Below, piece after piece: positions 1 through 13,472 of a DNA stretch of 64,000 nt. This DNA is from Cacajao melanocephalus (lineage: Eukaryota > Chordata > Mammalia > Primates > Pitheciidae). The notes under the pieces are model-generated. The model worked only from the letters and a program-made list of their open reading frames with translations. It was not told the DNA's origin and made no database searches. The stretch lies in assembly GCA_963573385.1 (NCBI GenBank), contig CAUYLG010008959.1:1-64000 (forward strand). The letters run 5' to 3'. How positions within the stretch are numbered: position 1 is the first letter of the stretch; every line of letters begins with the position of its first letter. Position numbers and translations under genes: made by a program.

Positions 1-1441
1 AAGCTGGAGGCATCATGCTACCTGACTTGAAACAATTCTACAAGGCTACAGTAACCAAAACAGCATGGTACTGGTACCAAAACAGATATACACACCAATG
101 GAACAGAACAGAGCCCTCAGAAATAATACCATACATCTTCAACCATCTGGTCTTTGACAACCCTGACAAAAACAAGCAACGGAGAAAGAATTTCCTATTT
201 AATAAATGGTATTGTGAAAACCGGCTAGCCATATGCAAAGAGCTGAAACTGGATCCCTTCCTTACACCTGATACAAAAATTAACTCAAGATAGAGTAAAG
301 ACTTAATGTAAGACCTAAAACCATTAAAACACTGGAAGAAAACCTTGGCAATACCATTCAGGACATAGGCATGAGCAAAGACTTCATGACTAAAACACCA
401 AAAACAATGGCAACAGAAGCCAAAATTGACAAATGGGATCTAATTAAACGAAAGAGCCTCTGCACAGCAAAAGAAGCTATCATCAGAGTGAATAGGCAAC
501 CTATAGAATGAGAGAAAATTTTTGCAATCTATCCATCTGACAAAGGGTTAATATCCAGAATCTACAAAGAACTTCAACAAACTTACAAGAAAAAAATGAA
601 CAGCCCCATCAAAAAGTGGGCAAATGATATGAACAGACACTCCTCAAAACAAGACATTTATGCAGCCAATAGACATATGAAAAAATGCTCATCACCACTG
701 GTCATTAGAGAAATGCAAATCAAAACCACAATTAGGTACAATCTCATGCCAGTTAGAATGGTGTTCATTAAAAAGTCAGGAAACAACAAATGCTGGAGAT
801 GATGTGGAGAAATAGGAATGCTTTTACACTGTTGGTGGGAGTGTAAATTAGTTCAACCATTGTGGAAGACAGTGTGGCAATTCCTCAAGGGTCTAGAACT
901 AGAAACACCATTTGATCCAGCAATTCCATTACTGAGTATATACCCAAAGGATTATAAGTCACTCTACTATAAAGATATATGCACACATATGTTTATTGTG
1001 GCACTGTTCACAATAGCAAAGACTTGGAATCAACCCAAATGTCCATCAATGATAGACTGGATAAAGAAAATGTGGTACATATACACCGTGGAATACTATG
1101 CAGCCATAAAAAAAGAATGAGTTCACGTCCTTTGCAGGGACTTGGATGAAGCTGGGAACCGTCATTCTTAGCACAATAACACAAGAATAGAAAACCAAAC
1201 ACCACATGTTCTCACTCATAAGTGGGAGTTGAATAATGAGAACACATGGACACAGAGAGGGGAACATCACACACCTGGGCCTGTTGGGGGCTGGGGGTGG
1301 TGGAAGGGATAGCGTTAGGAGAAATACCTAATGTAGTTGGCAGGGGATGAATGCAGCAAACCACCATGGAATGTGTATACCTATGTAACAATCCTGCATG
1401 ATCTGCACATGTACCCCACAACTTAAAGTGTAATAAAAAAA
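1..1441 (+). mobile_element. L1 3' end (ORF2 C-terminus, 3' UTR, poly(A)), L1PA-like
   Basis: The sequence reads as the end of L1 ORF2 followed by the standard 3' UTR, with the GGGGAACATCACACACCTGG block and the terminal run before the A-tail at about 1432-1443. Translated pieces such as [20 protein letters not shown] and NQPKCPSMIDWIKKMWYIYT are ORF2 C-terminal. Stops and frameshifts (for example after position 290) break the frame, so it is inactive. Its 5' part lies off the left edge. Confidence 0.95.
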
Positions 1442-1674
1442 AGAAGTGTTAAAGAGAGTATGTCAATCAGAAGAAAAGTACATTAATGAGCAATAAGTAA
1501 TAATGTGAAGATACAAATCTCACTAGTAAAACAAGTAAGAAATGTAAAACCTGAAAAAATCAAAAACAAGTAACAAGATTGAAGCTGTAATAAAAGTTTT
1601 AACAAAATTTTTGTTTAATAGTAAGTACACAGAAAAACACAGACTATTATAACACTGTAATTATTGTAAACTAT

Positions 1675-2050
1675 GCTGTAATAATTGTAAACTCTTATCC
1701 TAAGTAGAAAGACTAAAAGAGCATAATTTTCTCCTATGCCATCCCCCCAAAAAATAAAAAAAGATAAACCAATAAAAAATAATAACTACAGTGACTTTTT
1801 AAAATGTGGACAGTACAGTAAGATAGAAATAATAAAAAGTTATAAAGTGATGGGATGAAGTTAAGGCATAGAATTTTTATTAGTCTTCTTTTTTCCTTCT
1901 GTTTGTTGCTTATGCAAACAGTGTTAAGTGTTAGCTTAAAATAATGGTTTACAAAATAATATTTGCAAGTCTTATGGTAACCACAAGCCAGAAACATGTA
2001 ATAGAGACACAGAAAATAAGAAGCAAGAAACTAAAGCATATCACCAGAGA
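1675..2050 (+). repeat. left arm of an inverted L1 duplication
   Basis: This segment is the reverse complement of about 3743-4088 with high identity. A 53-base stretch at 1841-1893 matches 3908-3960 exactly in reverse complement. Both arms are L1-derived. Confidence 0.85.
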
Positions 2051-3644
2051 AAATATAATATTCTGCATTTTTTCTGTGTACTTACTATTTCTATTACTGG
2101 CCTTGTAGAATGAATTTGGAAGTATTCCCTTTTCTATTTTTTGAAGATTTGAGTAGCATTGGTATTTTTTAAACATTTGGTATGATTCAGCCATTAAGCC
2201 ATTGGGTCCCCGGCTTTTCTTTGCTAGAAAACATTTATTACAGCTTCTGTCTTGTTACTTGTTTTTTTTATCTTTCCAGGTTTTACATTTCTTCCTTTTT
2301 CAGTTTTGGAAAGTAAATTGTATGTCCAGGAATTTGTCCATTTCTTCTAGATTTTCCAATTTATTGACGTATGGTTTCTCACAGTAGCCATCAATTATCC
2401 TTAGAAGTTGAATATCAGTTGTAATGTCTTATTTTTCATTTCTGATTTTTAAAATTTATATCTTCTCTTTTTTGTTCTTAGTCTGGCTAAAGGTTTGTAA
2501 TTTTTGCTTAACTTTTCAAAAAATCTAATTTCGGTTTCATTGATCTTTGTATTTTTTCATTTCAATCTAATTTATTTTGATGTAATCTTTTTTTCTATTT
2601 TATTAATTTTGGGTGTGGTTTGCTTTTGCTTTTCTGGTTATTCAAAATGTATCATTAAGTTATTTGAAGTTTTTCCTTTTTTTTTTTTTTGATGTAGGAA
2701 CTTATAACTATAAACTCCACTCTTATTACTGCTTTTACTGTATCCCGTAAGTTTTGGTATGTTACTTTTTCATTATTGTTTGTTTCAAGAAATTTTTCAA
2801 TTTTCTTCTTAATTCCTTTATTGACCCACTGGTTGTTCCGGAGCATACTGTTTAGTATCCAAGTGTTTTTATTGCTTCCAGAATTTCTCTAGTTATTAAT
2901 TCCTAGGTTTTTTCTTCCCATTTTGATCAAAGAAGATGCTTGATACTACTTCTAGCTTTTTTGAATGTTCTACAACATGTTTTGTTGTGACATAACATAT
3001 GGTTTATCTTTGAGAATGATGAATATGCTGAAGAAAAGTATGTGTATTCTGCCACCATTGGATGAAATGTTATGTGAATACCTATTAGATTCATTTGGTC
3101 TATAGTACACATTGAATCTGATGTTTCTTTGTTGATTTTCTTTCTGGAAGATTTGTCCAATCCCTAAAATAGAGTGTAGAAGTCTCCAGCTATTATTATA
3201 TTGGGGCCTATCTCTCTTTTCAGCTCTAACACAATATTTGCTTTATATTATCTGGGTGTTCCAATATTGGTTGTATGTATATTTAAAATTGTTATATCCT
3301 CTTGTTAAAATTTTTTTTTGTCATTATATAGTTACCTTGTTCATTTTTATAGTTTTTGTCTTGAAATCTATTTTGTCTGATACAAGTATAGCTACTCCTG
3401 CTCCTTTTTGGTTTCCATTGGCATGGTGTATCTATTTCCATCTCATTATTTTCAATCTATGTGTGTCTCTATATTTGAAGTTTGTTTCTTATAAACAACA
3501 GATCAATGGGTCTTATTTTTTTATCCATTCAGATGAAAACTCTCCTATTTTGATAAGAAAATTAAGTCCATTGATGTTCGATGTTATCATTGGTAAGTAA
3601 GCACTTACTCCTACCATTTGTTATTTATTTTCTGGTTGTTTTTG

Positions 3645-3739
3645 CTCCCTCCCTCCCTCCCTCCCTTCCTCCCTTCCTTTCTTCCTTCTCTCTCTCTCTT
3701 TCTTTCTTTCTTTCTTCTTTCTCTTTCTTTCTTTCTTTC
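3645..3739. repeat. polypyrimidine low-complexity tract (CCCT/CTTT)n
   Basis: A run of CCCT units passes into TTCC, CT and CTTT units. The minus strand is pure purine. It sits inside antisense L1 sequence. Confidence 0.9.
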
Positions 3740-3742
3740 ACA

Positions 3743-4088
3743 GGAATTTTCTCTGGTGATATGTTCTAGTTTCTTGCTTTTTATTTTCTGTTTTTCCATT
3801 GCATGTTTTTGGTTTGTGGTTACCACAAGACTTGCAAATATTATTTTACAACCCATTATTTTAAGCTAACACTTAACACTGCTTGTGTAAGCAACAAACA
3901 GAAGGGCAAAAAGAAGACTAATAAAAATTCTATGCCTTAACTTCATCCCATCACTTTATAATATTTTATTGTTTCTATTTATATCTTGTTGTACTGTCCA
4001 AATTTTAAAAAGTCATGGTAGTTATTTTTTTTTTATTGGTTCATTTTTTAGTCTTTCTAGTTAGGATAAGAGTTTACACACAACACTT
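3743..4088 (-). repeat. right arm of an inverted L1 duplication
   Basis: This is the reverse complement of about 1675-2050 and includes a 53-base perfect match (3908-3960 against 1841-1893). The arms are separated by about 1.7 kb of antisense L1. Confidence 0.85.
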
Positions 4089-5445
4089 ACAGTGTTATGA
4101 TACCCTGATACTAAAACCACAGAAGGACAAATCAGAAAAAGAATAATACAGGCCAATATTTCTGATGAACATTGATGCAAAATCCTCACATAATTCTAGG
4201 AAACCAAATTCAATAATACATTAGAAAGATCATTCATCATGACCAAGTGGGTCCTATCTTTGGGGTGCAAGGATGGTTCAACATAAGAGAATCAATAAAT
4301 GTGATATATCAATTCTCAGAATGAACGCTAAAAACTATATGATTGTTTCAATTGCTGTTGAAAAGGCATTGGTAGAATTTAGCATCTTTTCATGATTAAA
4401 AAAAATCCTTCAAAACACTAGGGATAGAAGGAACATACCTCAACATAAAAAACCACGTATGACAGACTCACAGCTAGTATTATATTGAATGTGGAAAAAC
4501 TGATAGCCTTTTCTCTAAGATTTGGAACATGAACAGTGTTCCCACTTCCACCACTGTTATTCAGCATAGTACTGAATGTCCTAAGTAGAACAATCAGACA
4601 AGAGCAAATAATAAAGGGCATCCAAATGGGAAAGGTAGAAGTCAAATTATCCCTGTTTCCAGATGATATAATCTTATATTTGGAAACACCTAAAGATTCT
4701 AAAGGAAAACTATTAGAACTGATAAATTTAGTAAAGTTGCAGGATACAAAATCAACATACAAAAATTAGCAGCATTTCTATATGCCAACAGTGAACATTC
4801 TGAAGAATAAAATTTAAAAATTCCATTTACAATAGGCACAAATAAGATTAAATATGAAGAATTAATTTAACCAAAGAAATGAAATATAGATATAATATAA
4901 ACTATAAAACATTCATAAAAGAAATTGAAGAAGGCACCAAGAAATGGAAAAAAATATATTTCATGTTCATGTATTAAAGGAACTAATATTGTTAAAATGT
5001 CCCTACTACTCAAAGCAACCTATAGATTCAATACAATTCCTATAAAATACCAGTGACATTCTTCATTGAAATATTATAAAACAATTCTAAAATTCATAAG
5101 GAACCACAAAAGCTCAGGAATAGCCAAAGCTATCCTAAAAAGAAAAAACAACTGTAGGAATCACGTTACCGGACTTCACGTTATACTACAGAGCTAGAAT
5201 AACAAAACAGCATGATACTTGCATAAAAACAGGCACATAGACCAGTGGAACAAAATACAAAACCCAGAAACAAATCCACACACCTATAGAGAACTCATTT
5301 TTGACAAGTTGCCAAGAACACACACTTGGGAAAAGACTGTCTCTTCAATAAATGGTGCTGAGAAAACTGGATAATCATAGCAGAAGAGTAAAACTAGACC
5401 CTATGTCTTGCCATATACGAAAATCAAATCAAAATGATTAAAGAC

Positions 5446-5771
<326 letters not shown>

Positions 5772-5939
5772 TTAAAGACTTAAATCTAAGACTTTGAACT
5801 ATTGAATTACTGCAAGAAAAGTCTGGGGAAAATCTCCAGGACATTGGTCTGGGCAAAAATTTATTGAGCAATACCCCGCAAGAACAGACAATCAAAGCAA
5901 ACATGGACAAATAGGATCACATCAAGTTACAAAGCTTCC

Positions 5940-6488
5940 CACGCTTACTCCACTTGTTATACATCACTGAATATTTGGGTTAAACTGGACTCATTTCAGG
6001 CAATTTGCCTTTGTTCAAATATGTGATGAGACACTTAATACTGCAATTTTACCTAAGCCATAAAACACATTTTAATATTAGCTTGTATTATATTTATTAA
6101 GCTTGTTTTTTGTGGAAAAAAAAAGTACTAAAACCTAGATAAGTCTAGATTAAGCCAGTTTAGGTGTATTTTATATTTATGATGGATTGTATCATAAAAA
6201 TAGAGGTAAGTTGGGGAAATACGTTGATGCTGTTCTGTTGAGAGAAAGGTCAGTGTCTTTGTAAAGTTAAACTTTTGGTTGTGCATTCACATCATAGTGT
6301 ATAAACATCATTTATAGTTTGGCTTTGAGCACTTTTCGGTTATTAAGCTTATGGAAAACGTGTAAATGAAACTGAAGTTTTGGTTATACTTTTTGTATTT
6401 GTAAAGTAAAAGTTTGGTTAAAATGATCACTGTTCTTTTTTATATTATTGTCATTTCAATAAAGAATATTTGAAAAAGATAAATAAAA
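5940..6488 (+). mobile_element. non-L1 insert with AATAAA and A-rich end (probable retrotransposed transcript fragment)
   Basis: L1 sequence is continuous on both sides: ...CAAGTTACAAAGCTTC before and CTTCTGCATAGCC after. The intervening 0.55 kb is AT-rich, has no L1 match, and ends TTTCAATAAAGAATATTTGA followed by an A-rich run, like the 3' UTR end of a polyadenylated mRNA. This is what a 5'-truncated processed pseudogene made only of 3' UTR would look like. The parent gene is not identified and target duplications are not clean. Confidence 0.55.
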
Positions 6489-7235
6489 CCTTCTGCATAG
6501 CCCAGGATACAACAGACAAAGTGAAGAGATAGCCCATAGAATGAGAAAAATATTTGCAAATTACCCATCTGACAAAAAATCCAGAATATACAAGAAGCTC
6601 AATCAACTGTATAGGAAAAATATTTAATAATCTGATCAAAAAGTGGGGAAAATATTTGAATAAATATTTCTCAAAAGAAGACAAACAAATGGCAAACAAG
6701 TGTATAAAAATGTACTTAACATCATTGATCATTGGAGACATTCAAATGAAAACTACAATGGGATTTCCTCTCACCCCAGGTAAAATGGTTTATATCCAAA
6801 AGACAGGCAATAACAAATGCTGGCAAGGATATGAAGATAAGGGAACCCTCATACACTGTTGGTATGAATGTAAATTAGTATAACCATAATGGTGAACAAT
6901 TTTAGGATTCTTCCAAAAACCAGAAATTAAGCTGCCATATGATCCAGCAATCCCCCTGTTGGGTATATGTCCCCCAAAGAGAAAATCAGTATATTAAAGA
7001 GGTATCTACACACCCATGCTTGTTGCAGTGCTATTCACAATACCTAGGATTTGGAAGCAACCTATGTGTCTCTCAACAGACAATAAAGAAAAGGTGGTAT
7101 ATATACACAATAGAGTGCTCTTTAGCCATAAAAAGAATGAGATTCTGTTATCTGCAACAACATACACATTCTATGAATTGTGTCACTTCTATGCATTTTG
7201 TTAGCAAGTCAGGCAGAATGTAAAGGTAGGCAAAT

Positions 7236-9722
7236 ATCATAAACATGTACTTTCACCTCTTTTCTTTAAGGGAATATCATGCTATTATCTCCTCCATCTG
7301 TAAGAGAATTTGAAGAGTGACTACCGTTGAATAGGCCAATGGCTAACACAAATAAGGAAGATAAAGAGAAGGGACATTGAGTAGGCAGTTAAGTTATTCT
7401 TTGTATCAACATTTCAGGTGTTTCTTTTGTAAGCAGCAATGATCATTCATAAAAAGTTGAAACTGAGAAAATAATAATAATGTCATTTTTAGGGAAACTT
7501 CAAAGGATATACACTATAGTTTCTCATATAACTCATATGTTATCTAAGTGTATGTATTTTAATAAAATTACATGATTCTCCTATACATATATCCACTATT
7601 CCCACTAGATTCTTGGTGAAGTTGAATGTCTTTAGTGTCTTTGATACTATCACAGCATGCTATTTTTATAAATAAAGCCAAGTAATTAAGAGGCTTGGGG
7701 GACTTCCAAGGTAGCTGGCTTGAATATACAGAAAGCTCACAAAGTTTCTCAAAATTATCAAGCATTTGAAGCTGTTTCTCAGCCAAGATGCAAACAAATG
7801 GTGATAATTAATGGCCATTTAATTTTTCATATCACATTTTACAGAAAATACTTAGTGACAGAAACTCGGAACATGTGTTTGGCCTGAAGATATGTGTTCC
7901 CGTAATGAAATGTATTAATATTTTTTCTTTACCTAATTTGTAATTTATGGTATGTATATAACTTGTTTCTTCACTTTGGGGTTACTGCTAAACATTACTG
8001 TTCTAATAAACACAATCTGGTTTAATTAATTGTCTCAAGTTCGTGGAGAATTGCACAAAATCAATTTCCTTGGTAGATTTTGGAAACAGATTGAGCATAG
8101 AACCTGTTGAGAGTTAGGGGCTTTTTTTGGTAATGTATGTATCACATCTTTTGATAGGTGTGATAATTTCATCTTTACAGCTATGCTACCTACTTTGTAA
8201 ATCCCAGGAATAAATAATATAACTGATTATTTTTAGTAATTCTTTAATGATACTTAATGACCTGACAGTACCCTGATGAACATATCTATCAAATTTACAG
8301 TAGAAAATGTGTGGTAAATTAAATAGGAATTTTTTTTTATGAAATACAACTTTCAGTAATAAAGACTGGATTCTAGCCACTTTTTCTTGTCTATTTTCAA
8401 TTAAAACTGGTAAATTTTATATGAATAATATATTTCTGTGTTTGAAAAAATTATAAATGGGAATCCCTGGAGAAACGTGGCACAAAGTATAACTGATGAT
8501 TAGGTTATTTTCTCAGGAAAAGAACATTTTGCAAGCTATCCTTTTTCTTGTTTTAGTTTTCAGAGGAGAGAGTACAGAGTGAAAGTATAGCAGGCTTTCA
8601 AATTCATATGATTACATAAACATTTTAATAAGTCAGAATATTAATAAAAAAGTAAATACGTGAATCAAAAGTTAAGATTTTTATAGATCCATTCATTATC
8701 TATGGTTATATAAAATTTTGGTAGAAAAGAGCTACTATGTATGTTTGAAAGTTTGCAATTAGTTTTCTGAAAAGGGATGACTTTTACTTAGAGTATTAAA
8801 CAGGATTGGCCAAATATTTCTATATATAACATGTTATTTTTACCGTCAAATGCAAGTTTTGGCCTATTATACTGTATTTCCTACCAGAAGAGGTAAGTGA
8901 TTATGACTTACGAGCACCAAAAATGTTAATTAGTTTAAACAACTGTTGATAGTCCAGTTTTAGTAGTCCTATTAAAAAATATTAGTCATAGTTTTGAAAC
9001 CTGTGGACACTTAGAGCCTGATTTTATTTGTTTAACCAGGCACTAAAACTACCAGATCAAGTTTTAGATAATCAAAACCAATTCATCCATATTCTCCAGA
9101 TTAGATTTAACGAATAAGTTGGAAGTCTGCCAAAGGATATGATGCTTTAGTCACATTTTTAGTGTGAATGTCAGAAAACTGGCTCTAAATTTAAAGATTA
9201 TTTATAGGATTTTATATAAGGAAAGAATATATAAACTCCATCTCAAGAGGAAATCCTCTCAAATTAATTAGCATATCCATATTGGTTTAGTTTGATCTTA
9301 ACATTTTACTTTTTGTATTCATGTAATTAGTTTTAAATATGCATATCATAAAATCCTACAACTTGAGATTTTGAAACGTTAGTATTTGTATGTAATATCT
9401 GACAGAGAAAAGATGTCTGAGTTAAAAGATAGAATAAATTTCATAAATTATAAGAAAACTCCTTCCCACCCCAACACTAAATCAATAATAAAGACAACTG
9501 TATTTACTACGGAATACTGTAAGTTATTTTTCAAGTGTTTTTGATCTGACAGTTATTATACCCACCTTTCAATCATGGCTTGTTTGTATAACATATCCTC
9601 TAGGGCAAAATGTCTTTTTATTTTTTATTCTTTTGCTATTTCCAAATAAACATATTCTTGTTGAGATTTCTAAGTGCCCAAAAGCATTTTTATAGTTTCA
9701 TCACTTTAAAACAGAATAGTTT
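7236..9722. other. AT-rich sequence, nothing recognised
   Basis: No Alu, recent L1 or LTR is recognised here, and no reading frame has a recognisable product. It lies more than 15 kb beyond the 3' end of SFMBT2. Confidence 0.6.
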
Positions 9723-9831
9723 GGGCTGATGGGTGCAGCAAATCACCACGGCACGTGTTTGCTTATGTAACAAACCTGCACATTCTGCACTTGTATCCCA
9801 GAAATTAAAGTAAAAATAAATAAATAAATAA
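9723..9831 (+). mobile_element. short L1 3'-end fragment
   Basis: GGCTGATGGGTGCAGCAAAT, then ACAAACCTGCACATTCTGCA and a TAAA-rich tail, match the last ~110 bp of L1. It is strongly 5' truncated. Confidence 0.85.
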
Positions 9832-12800
9832 CAGAATATTTCTGTGGTTGAGATATTTTGATTTTGATTGTCAGCTTGAAAAGATTAGAATCTGACATTC
9901 TTCATTTATAGATTGAGGCATCATAGCTAGCTAGTTAAGCTAGACATTATATTAAAATAGATTTTAATTGAATGACATGCAGTTTTCTTTGATATCAGAA
10001 CATAAAGATAATATTCAGTTTCTTAAAAATAGACACTGTTCAATCTTGCATGTTGTTCTGTTTAGATTACATAGTGAAGTGCCTGAAACACCATAGGCAA
10101 TAATTATATGTTGGCTTGTGTAACAGCATTTTGAATTGGATTATTCTCTCCCTTCAGAAAAAGCCACTATATATGTTAGGGGAAGCTGATGTAAAAATAA
10201 ATAAGGCACACATAAACAAAAAATGGTTTTAAAATTCACTCCTCATTTCTTATACTTCATTTGCGAATGTGTACAGATTATTTTCATGTTAATTCGGACT
10301 TCGGTCATTTTTGTCAAAATGATGGAAAACATCTATCTCTTATATAAAATGTCTCCCTCGGGGGAAGAAAGAGAACTCTTCAAAGGCTATTTGAATTTGT
10401 TTTAACGGTTACATTGTCTCATTAATAAGTGAGTCGATTTAGCTCAAAAAATTTTGAAAGGTGTTAATTTTTTATAATCACATTAAGGTCATTTTACCTT
10501 TGGCTTCATGATAGCTTTACCAAATTACACATTACTACATCATAGATATAATGTTGGAAATGCTGAAAGAAAAATATATAAAGTTGATTGATAGAGAAGC
10601 AGACTTTAATTTGGATGGCATTGTAGGAAAAGCAAGACCCCAAACAGTGGGAATTAAAGAACTCATTGTTGATGCAATATGTTATTGCTACAAATTACTA
10701 ATGTCTGAAATTTAACGAAAACTATAGTTTGGAAGATTGGGTATTTCTGAGTCAGAAAGACACATGCTCAAATTGCATTCAATAAAACTTATGTCAACCA
10801 AGATATTTAGTCCATAATGGAGAGACCAGAGATAAAATATTGAACACATCCCTAGTAATGATTCTATACATTTGTAGTTACCAAAGTTGTCCAGGAGTAT
10901 AAATACATTTTTACAAATACTTTGTTATTTTGAATTATATCTCTCTAATGGAATCTTCTCGTAAAATATACCTTATCCCTACCCATTTTTTTGGCACATA
11001 AATATGCTAAATTATCATACTTTTTTAAAATCAGGGGTTGAAATAATTTTACTAGTGAAAAAGGAAAATGTGTGTGGAAGAAGGATCTAATTTAATAGCC
11101 TAAGGAAACTACAAAGAAAATAGGAACTCCTTTGTCTTCACTTCCACCGCAAGTTCATTCACTGTTGCATGACCAGTAAATCAGAGGAGTCCCTAATTCC
11201 CCATTTAATCAGCGATTCTAGAAAACAAACCTTGAAAAAACAATGCCCAATATCATAGAACTCTGATTTACTTTGCCTTGCAAAGAAAAAAAATTGATTT
11301 TACATGTGGTATCAACCAATGGAGCCTTGATTTGTGCTTATTTACAAGATGCCAATCTGCATTTTCAATTTAGCCACTTAAAAGCAAAGAAACCTACAGA
11401 AAACCAACCTTTCCTTTTGACTTACTAGACACAGAGTGCAAGTTCTGGGTGAATAACTCAGATAAAAAAATCAATCCTGCATTTTATCTATGATGCCAAT
11501 TTCAAAGAATTAGCACTTGTGGGAATTCACAAATATTATTTTAAAAACGGTGAGTTTGCCCTGGGTTTACTTTATGGACAGAACCCCCGGGTTTTATATA
11601 TACACAAAGAGAGAGAGAATGCAGTAATATAGTTTGGAAGCAAACAATATCTTCTTTGTATGAATTGGGCAACTGAGGAATAAACATCCTAAATTATTTC
11701 TCATAGCTCATTTGATACAGATGAGAATTTCTAATGTTCCTCCACCAGAAAAAAAATTATCATATTTCTAGTCATTTTACTCTCTCCCAACAAAATATAT
11801 CAAAAGTCTTTTATAAAGTTGGGATGTGTTTGCTCACTCAGAATTAAATAACCCCCTATCTTTTGATAGTCTGACTTAGAATTTTTTGACTTTACAATGG
11901 TGCAAATATACTTCAGTATGGTATTCAATAAATTATTTAGATATTTAACACTTAAAGGTAATACAGGCGTTTTCTTAGATAACTTTCCCCACAGTAAACT
12001 AATTAAGTACTCTGAGCACATTTAAGGTAGGTCACGCTAAACCATGATGTTTGGTAAGGTAGGTCTATTAAAAGCATTTTCAACTTATGATAATTTTGAC
12101 TTCCAATGGTTTTACCAGGATATAGTCTCTTCATAAATAGAGGAATATCTGTATATACTGAGGACCCATTTATTTCAGTACACGTTGCTGGTGCTGTTAA
12201 GTACATGTTGAAGGTTGGAAGTTGGAAAAAGAGAAAATACGCTGACTACAAGCACAGAAATTATTGTTCACACTTCTGTTCTAGGAAAACCATTCTTCTA
12301 TTAAAATTATGTATTTCAGGCAAGTTAGCTCTTACATATTGGAATATGAACTGTTATTTGTTTTACAGAAGTCTTTGATTGGTAAATATATTGGATACCT
12401 TTCAGAGTTCCTCTGATTGGTTTAGCTTTACCTGGCTTCACAATCATCATCTTTCTGTTCCACTCTGGCAACTGCTGCAGCTGATCAACTGAGTACTGGA
12501 GACTCAACAATCTCCAAAGTGGCCTTCCTTCTCTAGCCACTCAAAGACTCAGTGAAAGGGTGTATATTAGGGCATGGGATTTGGTTCTAGTCAACTGCCA
12601 AATGGGCTTAGAATCATAGAGTGTTAACTCTCTGATGGGAAAACCTTTAAATAATTTAGTATTGGGGATAAGAAGAAACATGCAAATGGACAGTCTTTTC
12701 TTTCCTTCTTATGTAGAGCTGTTTAAAGGCATGGTTTTCTCATATAATCTGTCTTGACATATTCTGGTGGCTAAGAAGGTGCAAGAGCCAAGCAAAAGCC

Positions 12801-13376
12801 AGTGTCTCTCCAAGGCTTAGCATGAAATAGCTGTTAGCACAACAGCACATTACCTTGTACTTCTCTTTTCAGCCTCACCTGTCTCATGCCCTTTTCTCTT
12901 CTGTCTGCTTTACTGGGATTATACTTCACTAATCTAGTAGTATTTCTGATTCCTAACCTCTGGGTCTATTTTCTAGGGCAGCTGGTATAAAATAACATAT
13001 AGACCCTGAATCGGAGAAATCATGAACTCTGGGTCTTCATCTACATGATCTATGGGTATGAAACATTGGGATTATGTCATGGAAGGCTATGACTCTCTTC
13101 AATAAAATGTTTCTTAGTTCTGCCATTTCTTATCACTGGGCATCACTATTAAAATCAAGAATCATGTATTTATTCACCAAACATTTATGAAGCACCAGTG
13201 TGTTCCATTCAGAATGCTAGATATTGTGGCACAAACGTGAAGAAGATATGGCACCCAAAATCCAACGTTATGCTTCATATACATAATCAAATACAGAAAC
13301 AAACAATGGCACCACTTTTTACCTCAATTGTATTTTGTTTTTAATCAAATCAAGTCTTCATTTTAATGGCAAAGGC
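9832..13376. other. AT-rich sequence without recognised gene
   Basis: I see no exon, RNA gene or recent mobile element. The sequence at about 13150-13260 (CACCAAACATTTATGAAGCA region) vaguely resembles an ancient mammalian repeat. Confidence 0.55.
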
Positions 13377-13472
13377 AAATTCAAGGTGATTTCATTAATA
13401 TATACATTTACTAATATGCATTATTAAATGTATACTAGTAAATGTATATATTAATGAAATCACCTTGAATTT
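13377..13472. repeat. near-perfect 96-bp palindrome
   Basis: The arms 13377-13413 and 13436-13472 are perfect 37-base reverse complements. The 22-base centre also pairs almost completely (one A/C mismatch, one G/T wobble), leaving a loop of about 4 bases. It is not the MADE1 sequence. No function is evident. Confidence 0.95.

Noticed and set aside
13377..13472. Identity of the palindrome as MADE1
   Set aside because: MADE1 has different arms (TTAGGTTGGTGCAAAAGTAA-like). These arms do not match.
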